From Gp6-AA40 sp963772955 (lineage in GTDB: Bacteria; Acidobacteriota; Vicinamibacteria; Vicinamibacterales; UBA2999), in the NCBI GenBank assembly GCA_963772955.1, contig CAVYZF010000011.1, positions 372,001-436,000 of the forward strand: a DNA stretch of 64,000 bases, given 5' to 3'. The position numbers and the translations under genes were made by a program. Positions 35,157 to 42,791 of this stretch are shown piece after piece (position 1 is the stretch's first letter; each line of letters begins with the position of its first letter). The notes beneath the pieces were generated by a model that did not search any database, was not told where the DNA came from, and saw nothing but the letters and a program-made list of their open reading frames with translations.

Positions 35157-36542
35157 ATGCGCGCATTGATTGGTGCCGTCGGTGTCGCCTTCGTTCTTGT
35201 GTCAGCCGCCACCGCGAGACAAGACCCGACGATCATCGTCAACCCGCCGGAGAAATTCACGATGCGCGTCCTCGCCACGGGCCTCGATGGCCCATGGGAG
35301 ATCACCTGGGGACCCGATCAGCAGATCTGGGCGACTGAGCGCCGCGGCCGTCGTGTCATCCGATTCAACCCGGCGGATGGAACGCGCACGACGTTGCTCT
35401 CACTGCCCGAGGCGCACACGACGTTCACCCAGGACGGCTTGCTCGGCCTCGCTCTGCATCCCGACCTGTTGAAGGGCCTGGTTGCGACTGACTACGTCTA
35501 TGTGGCGTTCACGTATGACGACGCCCCGGGACCAGCGCTGGCACGACGCCTGGGAATTCGACGGTATGTCTACGATGCCAAGACACAGACGCTGTCCAAG
35601 CCGGTCGACGTGATCATGGGGCTCCCCACGCACGACGATCACGTCGGCGGGAGACTGGTGATTGGCCGCGACCTGAAGCTGTATCTGACCATTGGGGACC
35701 AGGGAAGCAACTTCGGCGGAAACCGGTGCAACGCCAATCACGCGCAGGACCTTCCGACAGTGAGCCAGGTGAAGGCACAAGACTGGTCCAACTATCAGGG
35801 CAAGATCCTTCGACTGAATCTGGACGGCTCGATCCCCGAGGACAATCCGCTGATCAACGGCGTTCGCAGTCATGTCTTTTCGTACGGCCATCGCAATCCG
35901 CTCGGGCTCGTTGTCGGACCGCGGGGCGAGATCTACGAATCGGAGCACGGTCCGAACACTGACGACGAGGTCAATCTGATTGAGGGCGGACGCAACTATG
36001 GCTGGCCGAACGTCGCCGGCTATCGCGATGGCAAGACCTATGTCTACGCAAACTGGTCGGCGTCCAAGCCGACACCGTGCAGTGCGCTTCCGCCCGGCGG
36101 CAATACGATCCCTGGATCGGTGCCACAGCAGACCGAGATGTCGTGGAACAACCCGGCCTTCGCACCTCCCTTGCGAAGCTTCTTCACGATCGAGACCGGA
36201 ACTTACGTGCAGGCGATCGGCAGTGCGACGATGGCGCCGGGAGGGATCGACATTTACATGGGCACGGCGATTCCCGGCTGGCAGAACTCGTTGCTCGCGC
36301 TCAGCCTGATCAGGGGCGTCGTCTATCGGATGAAGCTCGCGCCCGATGGAAAGTCAGTGGCGGGCGCGACCGTGGAGCTCTTTCCGACGGCGAATCGCTA
36401 CAGAGACATCGCGCTCAATCCGGATGGCAGGACCATCTATCTCGCGACGGATCCCGAAGGTCCGAATCGCGACGCGTCTGGCGTGGCGCGTGGGCTCGCG
36501 AATCCAGGCAGCATCCTCGAGTTCAAGTACTCGACGAACTAG
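35157..36542 (+). CDS. Exported PQQ-dependent sugar dehydrogenase (GSDH/sorbosone type)
   Basis: 461 residues with signal MRALIGAVGVAFVLVSAATA. Six-bladed GSDH propeller: GLDGPWEITWGPDQQIWATER, DGLLGLALHP, GRLVIGRDLKLYLTIGD, YQGKILRLNLDGSIP, FSYGHRNPLGL and ESEHGPNTDDEVN, the last three near the PQQ and calcium site. Oxidises a sugar or aldose in the periplasm; the acceptor is unknown. Converges on the NHL gene across a perfect hairpin. Confidence 0.9.
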   Translation: MRALIGAVGVAFVLVSAATARQDPTIIVNPPEKFTMRVLATGLDGPWEITWGPDQQIWATERRGRRVIRFNPADGTRTTLLSLPEAHTTFTQDGLLGLALHPDLLKGLVATDYVYVAFTYDDAPGPALARRLGIRRYVYDAKTQTLSKPVDVIMGLPTHDDHVGGRLVIGRDLKLYLTIGDQGSNFGGNRCNANHAQDLPTVSQVKAQDWSNYQGKILRLNLDGSIPEDNPLINGVRSHVFSYGHRNPLGLVVGPRGEIYESEHGPNTDDEVNLIEGGRNYGWPNVAGYRDGKTYVYANWSASKPTPCSALPPGGNTIPGSVPQQTEMSWNNPAFAPPLRSFFTIETGTYVQAIGSATMAPGGIDIYMGTAIPGWQNSLLALSLIRGVVYRMKLAPDGKSVAGATVELFPTANRYRDIALNPDGRTIYLATDPEGPNRDASGVARGLANPGSILEFKYSTN

Positions 36543-36546
36543 CGCC

Positions 36547-36572
36547 GCCGGGTCTATCGAACAAGACCCGGC
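36547..36572. terminator. GCCGGGTCT / AGACCCGGC hairpin abutting a stop codon, copy 1
   Basis: Perfect 9-base arms at 36547-36555 and 36564-36572 with an 8-base loop. It fills the gap between two convergent stop codons and touches the NHL gene's TAG. Possible two-way terminator, although there is no T-run. Related copies at 37674 and 47627. Confidence 0.65.
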
Positions 36573-37532
36573 CTACTTCTTGATGAACTTCACGAGCGCT
36601 GCGTTGACCGAATCGGCAACGTAGACCTCGTCCTTCGCGTTCACCGCGATCATGTGCGCTTCGCCAAACTCGCCCGGCCCTTTGCCCGGCTTGCCCATCG
36701 CGGCCAGCACCTTCCCGTTCAAATCCAGCTTGAGCACCTGCCCGGCGAAGCCATTCACCATGTAGACGAACTGGCGGCCGATATCGAAGCTGCATGGCAA
36801 CCCTTTGTATTTCATCTCCCTCACGAACGTGCCGTTCTGATCGAAGACCTGGATCCGCTGGTTCTCGCGATCGGCGACCCACAGCAGTCCCTTCGCGTCG
36901 ATGGCCGCTCCATGCGCGACCTCGAACTGACCCGGACCTGATCCTTTGCCGCCCCACGACTTGATGAACTTGCCGTCCTTGTCGAACTTGAGAACGCGCG
37001 GGTCACCCATCGGACCGGGCGTGTGCCCCTGCACCACGAAGACGTCTCCGTTCTCGGCAATCGCGATGTCATTCGGCTGATTCAGCTTGCGTGAGCCAGT
37101 CGCTTCGTTCCAGTCCCCTGCTTCGCCCTTGCTACCGATCGTCAGAAGCGTCTTTCCGTCGCGTGTCATCTTCACGACGATGTGACCTCCCACGTCGGTC
37201 GCCCAGAGGTTGCCCTGGCGATCGATACGAAGGCCGTGAGACCGGGTGAAGATGCCATCACCGAAGCTGCGGATGAACGTCCCGTCGGCGTTGAATTCGA
37301 AGAAGGCCTGGGCACCGCGTGAGAGCACCCAGAGATGGCCGTCGGCGTCGAATGCGACGCTTGCCGTCGCACCCATGTCTTTGCCTGCCGGCAATGTCAC
37401 GGCCGTGGGAGCGACGACGTACTCGAGCTCGGGTGCCGTCTCAGGAACGAGCAGCGCAGGATCTGACGGGCGCTGCGCCAGGACGGATGTGCCCAACAGG
37501 ATGACGACGAGAGCAACTGCAGCCTTCCTCAT
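36573..37532 (-). CDS. Exported NHL-repeat six-bladed propeller protein
   Basis: 319 residues, signal MRKAAVALVVILLGTSVLA. NHL-type blades recur about every 45 residues: VAFDADGHLWVLSRG, LRIDRQGNLWATD, IAIAENGDVFVVQG, AAIDAKGLLWVADRENQRIQVFDQNG and IAVNAKDEVYVADSVNAAL. Resembles the lyase part of peptidylglycine amidating enzymes, but the catalytic residues cannot be confirmed. A ribosome site GGAGGGTCT precedes the ATG. Binding or enzymatic role in the periplasm unknown. Confidence 0.85.
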   Translation of the reverse strand: MRKAAVALVVILLGTSVLAQRPSDPALLVPETAPELEYVVAPTAVTLPAGKDMGATASVAFDADGHLWVLSRGAQAFFEFNADGTFIRSFGDGIFTRSHGLRIDRQGNLWATDVGGHIVVKMTRDGKTLLTIGSKGEAGDWNEATGSRKLNQPNDIAIAENGDVFVVQGHTPGPMGDPRVLKFDKDGKFIKSWGGKGSGPGQFEVAHGAAIDAKGLLWVADRENQRIQVFDQNGTFVREMKYKGLPCSFDIGRQFVYMVNGFAGQVLKLDLNGKVLAAMGKPGKGPGEFGEAHMIAVNAKDEVYVADSVNAALVKFIKK

Positions 37533-37584
37533 AGACCCTCCGCGCGCTGCAGTCTACTCGATCGAGCCCACAACACCGCATTGC

Positions 37585-37667
37585 CTGACTACGACACACC
37601 GAGGCTCAGAGGCACGGAGCCATTCCAGGAATCTCAATGCCTCGGTGTCTCTGTGTGTCGTAGTCAG
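37585..37667. repeat. Inverted repeat of 8-base GCNCNGAG words
   Basis: Perfect 15-base outer arms CTGACTACGACACAC (37585-37599) and its complement (37653-37667). Inside, 8-base words such as GCTCAGAG and GCACGGAG face GTGTCTCT-type words. It shares its vocabulary with the array at 45896-45927. Confidence 0.8.
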
Positions 37668-37673
37668 CCGTAT

Positions 37674-37699
37674 GGCGGGTCTACGAAGCAAGACCCGCC
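37674..37699. terminator. GGCGGGTCT / AGACCCGCC hairpin abutting a stop codon, copy 2
   Basis: Perfect 9-base arms at 37674-37682 and 37691-37699, 8-base loop. Touches the TAG of the permease remnant. Loop and flanks resemble copy 1. Confidence 0.65.
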
Positions 37700-38050
37700 C
37701 TACTCGGCGCGAAACGCGACGACCGGATCGACGCGTGCCGCACGCCACGCTGGCGCAGCCACAGCGATGGCGGCAGTAATGAGGAGCACGACGGGAACGA
37801 CGGCACGCAACTCTTCGATGAATTGAGTGAGCCGCATCTCTCGATCTCGCTTTCTGCCAAGGTCGACACACCTACGTTTGAGCCGAGTGACGTCACCGAG
37901 TCGAGCGCGCACCATTTCGCGCGCGACTCGTGGGTTCACGCCGTGCGCGACCAGTTCGCGCGTGCGCATCTCGATATGGAAGGCGATCTCCTCATCGACT
38001 TCCTGGTCGAGCGGTACGCGCCACAGCCACGACCGAAGCGAACGCTTCAT
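37700..38050 (-). pseudogene. ADOP permease remnant with large in-frame internal deletion
   Basis: 116 residues. The first ~80 match the N-terminal prefix of the neighbouring 896-residue permease almost word for word (MKRSLRSWLWRVPLDQEVD, then LTQFIEELR). The last ~35 (VPVVLLITAAIAVAAPAWRAARVDPVVAFRAE) match the final membrane helix and tail of such permeases. The whole MacB core and the other helices are missing, a loss of roughly 750 residues with the frame kept. It begins directly after the stop of the full copy (TAG then ATG), so it arose from a tandem duplicate. Probably non-functional as a transporter; a stable mini-protein cannot be excluded. Confidence 0.85.
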
Positions 38051-40741
38051 CTACTCGCTTCGAAACGCGCGCACGGGATCGACTCTCGCCGCGCGAAGTG
38101 CGGGCACCAGTGCGGCCACGGTCGCCGTCAACGCGAGCACGACGGCGACGCTCACGAACGTCAACGAATCGAGTGGCTGCACACCAAACAGAAACGCCGA
38201 AATCGATTGCGCCAGCACGGCGGCTGCCACAAGCCCGATCACAGCGCCGATGCCAACCATTCGAGCAGCACCGCGAAGGACTAGCCCGAGCACGGTTCTG
38301 GTGGTGGCGCCAAGCGCGATGCGAACGCCGAACTCACGAATGCGTTGTTGCACCGAGTACGCGAGCACGCCAAACACCCCAACCATTGCGAGCATCAGCG
38401 CCAGGCCGGCGAACGTCGTTACCAATCGGGCACGGAATCGCTGCCGAGCCGTTGCCTCGAATGCGATGTCGTCCAACGTGGTCAGGGATCCAACCGTGAC
38501 CAACTGTTCTTTGTCTACTCGAGTAATGGCCGCTCGAACGGACGAGGCCAGCGCGGACGCAGGTCCGGCCGCCGGCCGCACCAGCAGGAACATGTCGTCG
38601 AGAGGGTCCTGCGCCAGCGGCACATAGAGTTGGACGAAGTCCTCGGCCTCGTCAGGTCGCCCTTTCACCTGACGGGCCACACCCACAATCTCTCGAGCCT
38701 GGATCCGGCCGGACGGTGCACGAACCGCAATCCGCTGACCGATGACCGAGCGGCCCTGAAGGTGGCGCCGAGCGAACGCCTCGTTGACGATGCACACCAG
38801 GGTGGTGTCGGCGGTGTCGCCGTCAGTGAAGGCGCGGCCTGCGACGAGCGGTAGATCGAGCGTGCTGAAGTAGCTGGGGCTGACGATTTGATAGTCAGTC
38901 GTTGGTCGCCGATTCTCTTCTATTGACGCGTCGCCGACGACTTCGAACGACGAGTCGCCAAACGTGGACTCACCGAGCGGCAGCGTGCTCGCCCACGCCA
39001 CACTGCGGACGTTTGCGTCTGAAGACGCTTCCCGTTCAATCGACTTGAAGAACTGCATCAGTGCGTCTTTGGTCGGGTATCGATCGCCGAGCGGGTCGAC
39101 GAACACGGTGAGAGCGCTCTCGACTCCATACCCTCGTGGAACGTTGTCCACCGCCAGGAGCGTCCGCAGCAACAGCCCTGCGCTGACGAGCAACAGCACC
39201 GCAGCGGCGACCTCGCCGGTCACGAACAGCGCGCGGACACGACCACCCTGCGCCGTCGTCGTGCGCGTGTCACCAGCCATGGCTTGCGCTGACGAGGCCA
39301 ATCCACGCGCGTGCCATGCCGGAGCGAGCCCAAAGATCACCCCGAGCGCGACGGCCACGACCGCACAGAAGATCGCGACGCGTATGTCGAAGGTCGGGAC
39401 CACAGCGGCAGGTAGCAGACCGGCGGGAATCATTGAGGGAGAAATCCTGAGGATGGCTGCGCCTACACCGGCTCCGAGTGCCCCTCCGAGCAGCGCGAGC
39501 ACCAGGCTCTCGGTCAGCAATTGACGGATGATCCGTCGGCGACCAGCGCCCAATGCCGCGCGGATCGCCAGCTCTCGTCCACGCCCGGCGGCGCGTGCCA
39601 ACAGCAGATTCGCGACGTTCGCACAGCAGATCAGAAGGACGACCCCGACAACCCCGAGCAGGAGCAGCGAAGTCAGCCGCAGATCGCCACCGATCAACAC
39701 ATCGCGCAGTGGCTCGATGAGGACGCCGCGACCCTTGTTCGTTGACGGAAAGTCTCGCTCCAGGGCCGCGGCAATCGTCGTCAAGTCGTCATTGGCTGCG
39801 GGGAGCGAGACACCAGGCTTCAGGCGCCCGACAACACGAAAGATGCGCGCGCCGCGAAGGCGCTCCGCGTTCGGGCCTCCGGGTGTTCCGACGATGTCCC
39901 TGCGCAACTGAATGAGCGCCCACACGCTCGCGGGCCCAATGATCTGCGTGTGCTGAGGAACGACGCCCACGACGTTGAAGAGCATTCCGTCGAGGCGAAT
40001 CTGACTACCGATCACGGCGGGATCGGCGCCGAAGCGATTGCGCCAGAAGCCCTCGCTCAGGACGACGGCCCGGTTCTGTTCCTTGTCGTCGGACGCGAGA
40101 AATGTCCGGCCAGCGATCGGCTTGATGCCGAGGGCATCGAAGATGCCACTTGAAACCCATTGGCGCGGTACTCCTTCGGTGGCCCCGTTCGGGCTGGCCA
40201 TCACCATACTGCCGACGCCTGGAATGAACCCGCCCATCTTCTCGACGGTGCGGCTCTGATCGTTCCAGTCGAGCATGTTGAGCGGTGACACCGGACCACG
40301 AAGCAGCGCATCGCTTCGCTCCCATGCGATCACGAGCCGATCGGGCTCGGGCATGGGCAAAGGGCAAAGCAAGGTCGCGTCGGCGAGCGCGAAGATGGCG
40401 CCGTTGGCGCCAATGCCGAGCGCGAGCGTCATCACGGCTACACACGTGAACCCCGGCGCCGACTTCAATTGCCGCACCGCAAAGCGCACGTCGTCTCGCA
40501 ACTCTTCGAGCCACTGTGTCAGTCGCATCTCTCGATCTCTCCTTCTGCCAAGGTCTATACACGTGCGCTTGAGGCGGCCGGCGTCTCCAATTCGCGCCAG
40601 CACACTCTCGCGCGCGATCCGTGGATCCAGCCCCTTCTCCACCAGCTCGCGTGTCCGCATGTCGATGTGGAAGGCAATCTCGTCATCGACCTCCTGATCG
40701 AGCGGTACGCGCCACAGCCATGAGCGAAGTGAGCGCTTCAT
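38051..40741 (-). CDS. ADOP-family MacB/FtsX-like ABC transporter permease
   Basis: 896 residues. Cytoplasmic prefix domain (about 1-85), then MacB-type periplasmic core and two FtsX-like domains: first helix FTCVAVMTLALGIGANGAIF, DWNDQSRTVEKMGGF, mid-protein VGVVLLICCANVANLLLARAAGRGRELAIRAALGAGR, end VGVFGVLAYSVQQRIREFGVRIALGA and PALRAARVDPVRAFRSE. The family works with an ATPase (not nearby) in efflux or lipoprotein-type transport. It follows the PadR gene with no gap (TGA then ATG), so the regulator and pump are coupled. Confidence 0.92.
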   Translation of the reverse strand: MKRSLRSWLWRVPLDQEVDDEIAFHIDMRTRELVEKGLDPRIARESVLARIGDAGRLKRTCIDLGRRRDREMRLTQWLEELRDDVRFAVRQLKSAPGFTCVAVMTLALGIGANGAIFALADATLLCPLPMPEPDRLVIAWERSDALLRGPVSPLNMLDWNDQSRTVEKMGGFIPGVGSMVMASPNGATEGVPRQWVSSGIFDALGIKPIAGRTFLASDDKEQNRAVVLSEGFWRNRFGADPAVIGSQIRLDGMLFNVVGVVPQHTQIIGPASVWALIQLRRDIVGTPGGPNAERLRGARIFRVVGRLKPGVSLPAANDDLTTIAAALERDFPSTNKGRGVLIEPLRDVLIGGDLRLTSLLLLGVVGVVLLICCANVANLLLARAAGRGRELAIRAALGAGRRRIIRQLLTESLVLALLGGALGAGVGAAILRISPSMIPAGLLPAAVVPTFDIRVAIFCAVVAVALGVIFGLAPAWHARGLASSAQAMAGDTRTTTAQGGRVRALFVTGEVAAAVLLLVSAGLLLRTLLAVDNVPRGYGVESALTVFVDPLGDRYPTKDALMQFFKSIEREASSDANVRSVAWASTLPLGESTFGDSSFEVVGDASIEENRRPTTDYQIVSPSYFSTLDLPLVAGRAFTDGDTADTTLVCIVNEAFARRHLQGRSVIGQRIAVRAPSGRIQAREIVGVARQVKGRPDEAEDFVQLYVPLAQDPLDDMFLLVRPAAGPASALASSVRAAITRVDKEQLVTVGSLTTLDDIAFEATARQRFRARLVTTFAGLALMLAMVGVFGVLAYSVQQRIREFGVRIALGATTRTVLGLVLRGAARMVGIGAVIGLVAAAVLAQSISAFLFGVQPLDSLTFVSVAVVLALTATVAALVPALRAARVDPVRAFRSE

Positions 40742-41077
40742 TCACTGAGCCAGCAGGATTTTCGAGACACCAGCCGCGAACTGCCGCCAGGCCGCGGTCT
40801 CCGCGTTCAGCTGTGCGCGACCGTCACGCGTGAGGCGATAGAGCTTCGCCCGCCGGCCGAGCTCTGATTCACCCCACTCGGCTTCGAGCCAGCCCCTCCG
40901 CTCCATTCGGTACAGCGCGGGATACAGAGACCCCTCCTCGACGATGACCGACTCGTCGGAGGCGTCTTCGATAAACTTGGCAATGGCATAGCCGTGCCTG
41001 GGACCCGACACGAGGGTCTTCAGGATCAGGGCGTCCAGGGTGCCGTGAAGCAGGGCGTTCGGGGTCTTGAAAGGCAT
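40742..41077 (-). CDS. PadR-family transcriptional regulator
   Basis: 111 residues, winged-helix DNA-binding protein: GTLDALILKTLVSGPRHGYAIAKFIE, VIVEEGSLYPALYRMERRGWLEAEW and RAKLYRLTRDGRAQL are the PadR core. A short C-terminal dimer helix follows. PadR proteins repress adjacent pump genes until a ligand binds; here it leads the ADOP operon. A large inverted repeat directly upstream (41084-41131) is a candidate operator. Ribosome site GGAGGCT. Confidence 0.93.
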   Translation of the reverse strand: MPFKTPNALLHGTLDALILKTLVSGPRHGYAIAKFIEDASDESVIVEEGSLYPALYRMERRGWLEAEWGESELGRRAKLYRLTRDGRAQLNAETAAWRQFAAGVSKILLAQ

Positions 41078-41083
41078 GAGCCT

Positions 41084-41131
41084 CCGTCAGAGCTGTTACC
41101 AAGACTCTCTGGGTAACAGCCTCTTTGACGG
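41084..41131. promoter_or_regulatory. Two-tier inverted repeat upstream of padR, candidate operator
   Basis: Inner arms GCTGTTACC (41092-41100) and GGTAACAGC (41112-41120), perfect over 9 bases with an 11-base centre. Outer arms CCGTCA (41084-41089) and TGACGG (41126-41131). It lies between the metallo-hydrolase stop and the padR start. The lack of a T-run argues against a plain terminator. It covers the padR leader, as expected of an autorepressor site. Confidence 0.6.
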
Positions 41132-41152
41132 AAGCTTGTGTAGAAAGGTTTG

Positions 41153-42256
41153 CTAGCGGCTCGCCGCGTAGGTCTTGCTGAAGCCGTTCCGGGCGTTTGT
41201 CACCGTGAACGACCCGTCCTCCTTTGCGGAAACCTTGATCCAATACGCCGCCCCGTTGTGCGCAGGCGGCGGTGCGGCGCCCGGCCCTGGGGCCGGGGCA
41301 GCCGCGGCCGCAATCGGCATGGCGGGCGGCTGCTCGTCCACTCCGTTGGCAATGAACAGCCCAGGAACGGTGTACTCCTGGCCGCTCAACAGCGAGAAGT
41401 GAATCTGCCAGAGGTCCTCGAGCCGTGGGGACGAGAACAAGACCTTCATCGCATCCGGCTGTCCGCCCTTGCGCGTGCCGTTGTTCAGGATCGCCACGCG
41501 GGGCTGAAGAGCGTGCACCAGCACCTCAGAGTTCGAGATCGGCTGTCCGTGGTGCGACACGACGAACAGGTCGACGGTGCCCAGCCTGTTCGATGGGCAC
41601 ATTAAGTCGTGCTCCTTGTTCCACGTCAGGTCGCCCATGTGGACGGCCTTGAATCGCCCGAACGTGTAGTGGGTCCCGACTGACTGCGCATTCTCGCTCG
41701 GATCGGGGTCCTTTGCCTTGTAAGCGGCGCAATAGGGATTCGCACCACCGGCGCCAGACAGCGGGCTCGTCAGCGACTGCCCCGCCGACGCGACGACACG
41801 AACGTCGACGCCCTTCATTGCGACACGGTCACCCGGCTTCGCGACCGTATGCTTCGACTTCGCATACAGGCCCGGATAGACCTTCTGCAGGAATTCGTCG
41901 GTCGCCGGATTCGGCTGAATGTTCGGTCCATGATCGATGAACTCGCGAATCGGAATCCGTCCCGCGACGTTCTCCATCGCCCCATAGTGATCGCCGTGAT
42001 AGTGCGTCGTGATGAGGTGATCGATCTGACTGAGTCCCGCGTCCTTGACGGCCATCATGATGCGATCGCCGTCGCGCACGGCTGCCGGCCCTCCGTTCCC
42101 GGTGTCGATCAGGATCGACTCCCCCGACGGGGCCACAAACAGCGTGGCGTTCCCACCCTCGACGTCCACGAGGTAGATATCGAGCGTCGTTCTCGCCTGC
42201 GCGGCAAGGACCACAGCACATGAAGCAGCAATCAAGTACGTGAGCAATCGGCGCAT
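41153..42256 (-). CDS. Exported ComEC/Rec2-like MBL-fold metallo-hydrolase
   Basis: 367 residues from ATG 42256, with GGAGG at ideal distance. Signal MRRLLTYLIAASCAVVLAA. MBL fold: DIYLVDVEGGNATLFVAPSGESILIDTG, zinc motif TTHYHGDHYGAM, VHMGDLTWNKE, FVVSHHGQP. This is the ComEC-C-terminal-like branch, here a stand-alone exported enzyme. After a Pro/Ala linker (~residues 305-335) a small beta domain follows (IKVSAKEDGSFTVTNARNGF). Substrate unknown; possibly a nucleic acid or phosphodiester. Confidence 0.87.
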   Translation of the reverse strand: MRRLLTYLIAASCAVVLAAQARTTLDIYLVDVEGGNATLFVAPSGESILIDTGNGGPAAVRDGDRIMMAVKDAGLSQIDHLITTHYHGDHYGAMENVAGRIPIREFIDHGPNIQPNPATDEFLQKVYPGLYAKSKHTVAKPGDRVAMKGVDVRVVASAGQSLTSPLSGAGGANPYCAAYKAKDPDPSENAQSVGTHYTFGRFKAVHMGDLTWNKEHDLMCPSNRLGTVDLFVVSHHGQPISNSEVLVHALQPRVAILNNGTRKGGQPDAMKVLFSSPRLEDLWQIHFSLLSGQEYTVPGLFIANGVDEQPPAMPIAAAAAPAPGPGAAPPPAHNGAAYWIKVSAKEDGSFTVTNARNGFSKTYAASR

Positions 42257-42274
42257 GAGGTCCTCCCATTTGAC

Positions 42275-42330
42275 GGGGTCAGACCCCTTCATATGTGAAC
42301 TTGTGTGAAGGTGTGAAGGGGTCTGACCCC
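42275..42330. repeat. REP-like palindrome, GGGGTCAGACCCC family, copy 2
   Basis: Perfect 17-base arms at 42275-42291 and 42314-42330, 22-base loop. It shares with copy 1 (703-752) the order GGGGTCAGACCC(C)TTCA, then AYATGTGAA after the left arm. Confidence 0.8.
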
Positions 42331-42425
42331 AATCGCAGCACAGGCTAGCTGACCAGGCCGGTCGGCGGCAACTTGCTGGCGGGTTCCCGCTGCGGTACAG
42401 TGCCCGAGCCAGAGAGAGGTAGCCC

Positions 42426-42675
42426 ATGGCCAAAACCGGACGAAACGAGCCGTGCCCCTGTGGCAGCGGCAAGAAATACAAGAACTGCCACGAATCGAAG
42501 ACCAGTTCGTCCCGGACCTCCCAGGTCCTGATGGTGGTGGTCGGCGCAGCCGGTACTCGCAGCGATTACTGCAGGTGTCCTCTCGTTCACCGGTGAAAGC
42601 AACAGAAGCGCCGTCCGGGTCTGGAGCGCCGAGCACGGACACTATCACGACGCAAACGGTGTCCAAGTCCCCTGA
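42426..42675 (+). CDS. Small SEC-C motif membrane protein, apparent frameshift near 42552
   Basis: Starts [23 protein letters not shown], a zinc-binding SEC-C motif (C-x-C-x8-C-H type). The starting frame stops at 42594-42596 after 56 residues, ending in a Cys/Arg tail. If one base near 42552 is skipped, the protein goes on as [12 protein letters not shown], a membrane helix with the preceding VLMVVVGAA, and ends [14 protein letters not shown] at TGA 42673-42675, about 82 residues. That His-rich tail is known from SEC-C proteins of this group. Ribosome site GAGAGGTAG. Function unknown. Confidence 0.7.
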
Positions 42676-42676
42676 A

Positions 42677-42772
42677 CGGCTCTGGGCTCTCGACTCCAGG
42701 CATTTTGGCCGGGAACCCAACGCATCGGTAGCGAACTCCGTCCAAGAGCCGAGAGTCGAGAGCCTAGGGTCT
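42677..42772. repeat. Inverted arrays of 7-base CGGCTCT / AGAGCCG units
   Basis: Three units at 42677, 42684 and 42691 (for example GGGCTCT) face four complementary units at 42745, 42752, 42759 and 42766 (AGAGCCG, AGAGTCG, AGAGCCT, AGGGTCT), all in exact 7-base steps. Lies between the SEC-C gene and the next permease. Confidence 0.8.
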
Positions 42773-42791
42773 CGTAGGGGGGAGGCGTCTC

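Noticed and set aside
41084..41131. Rho-independent terminator of the metallo-hydrolase gene
   Set aside because: No T-run on the minus strand after the stem. An operator fits better.
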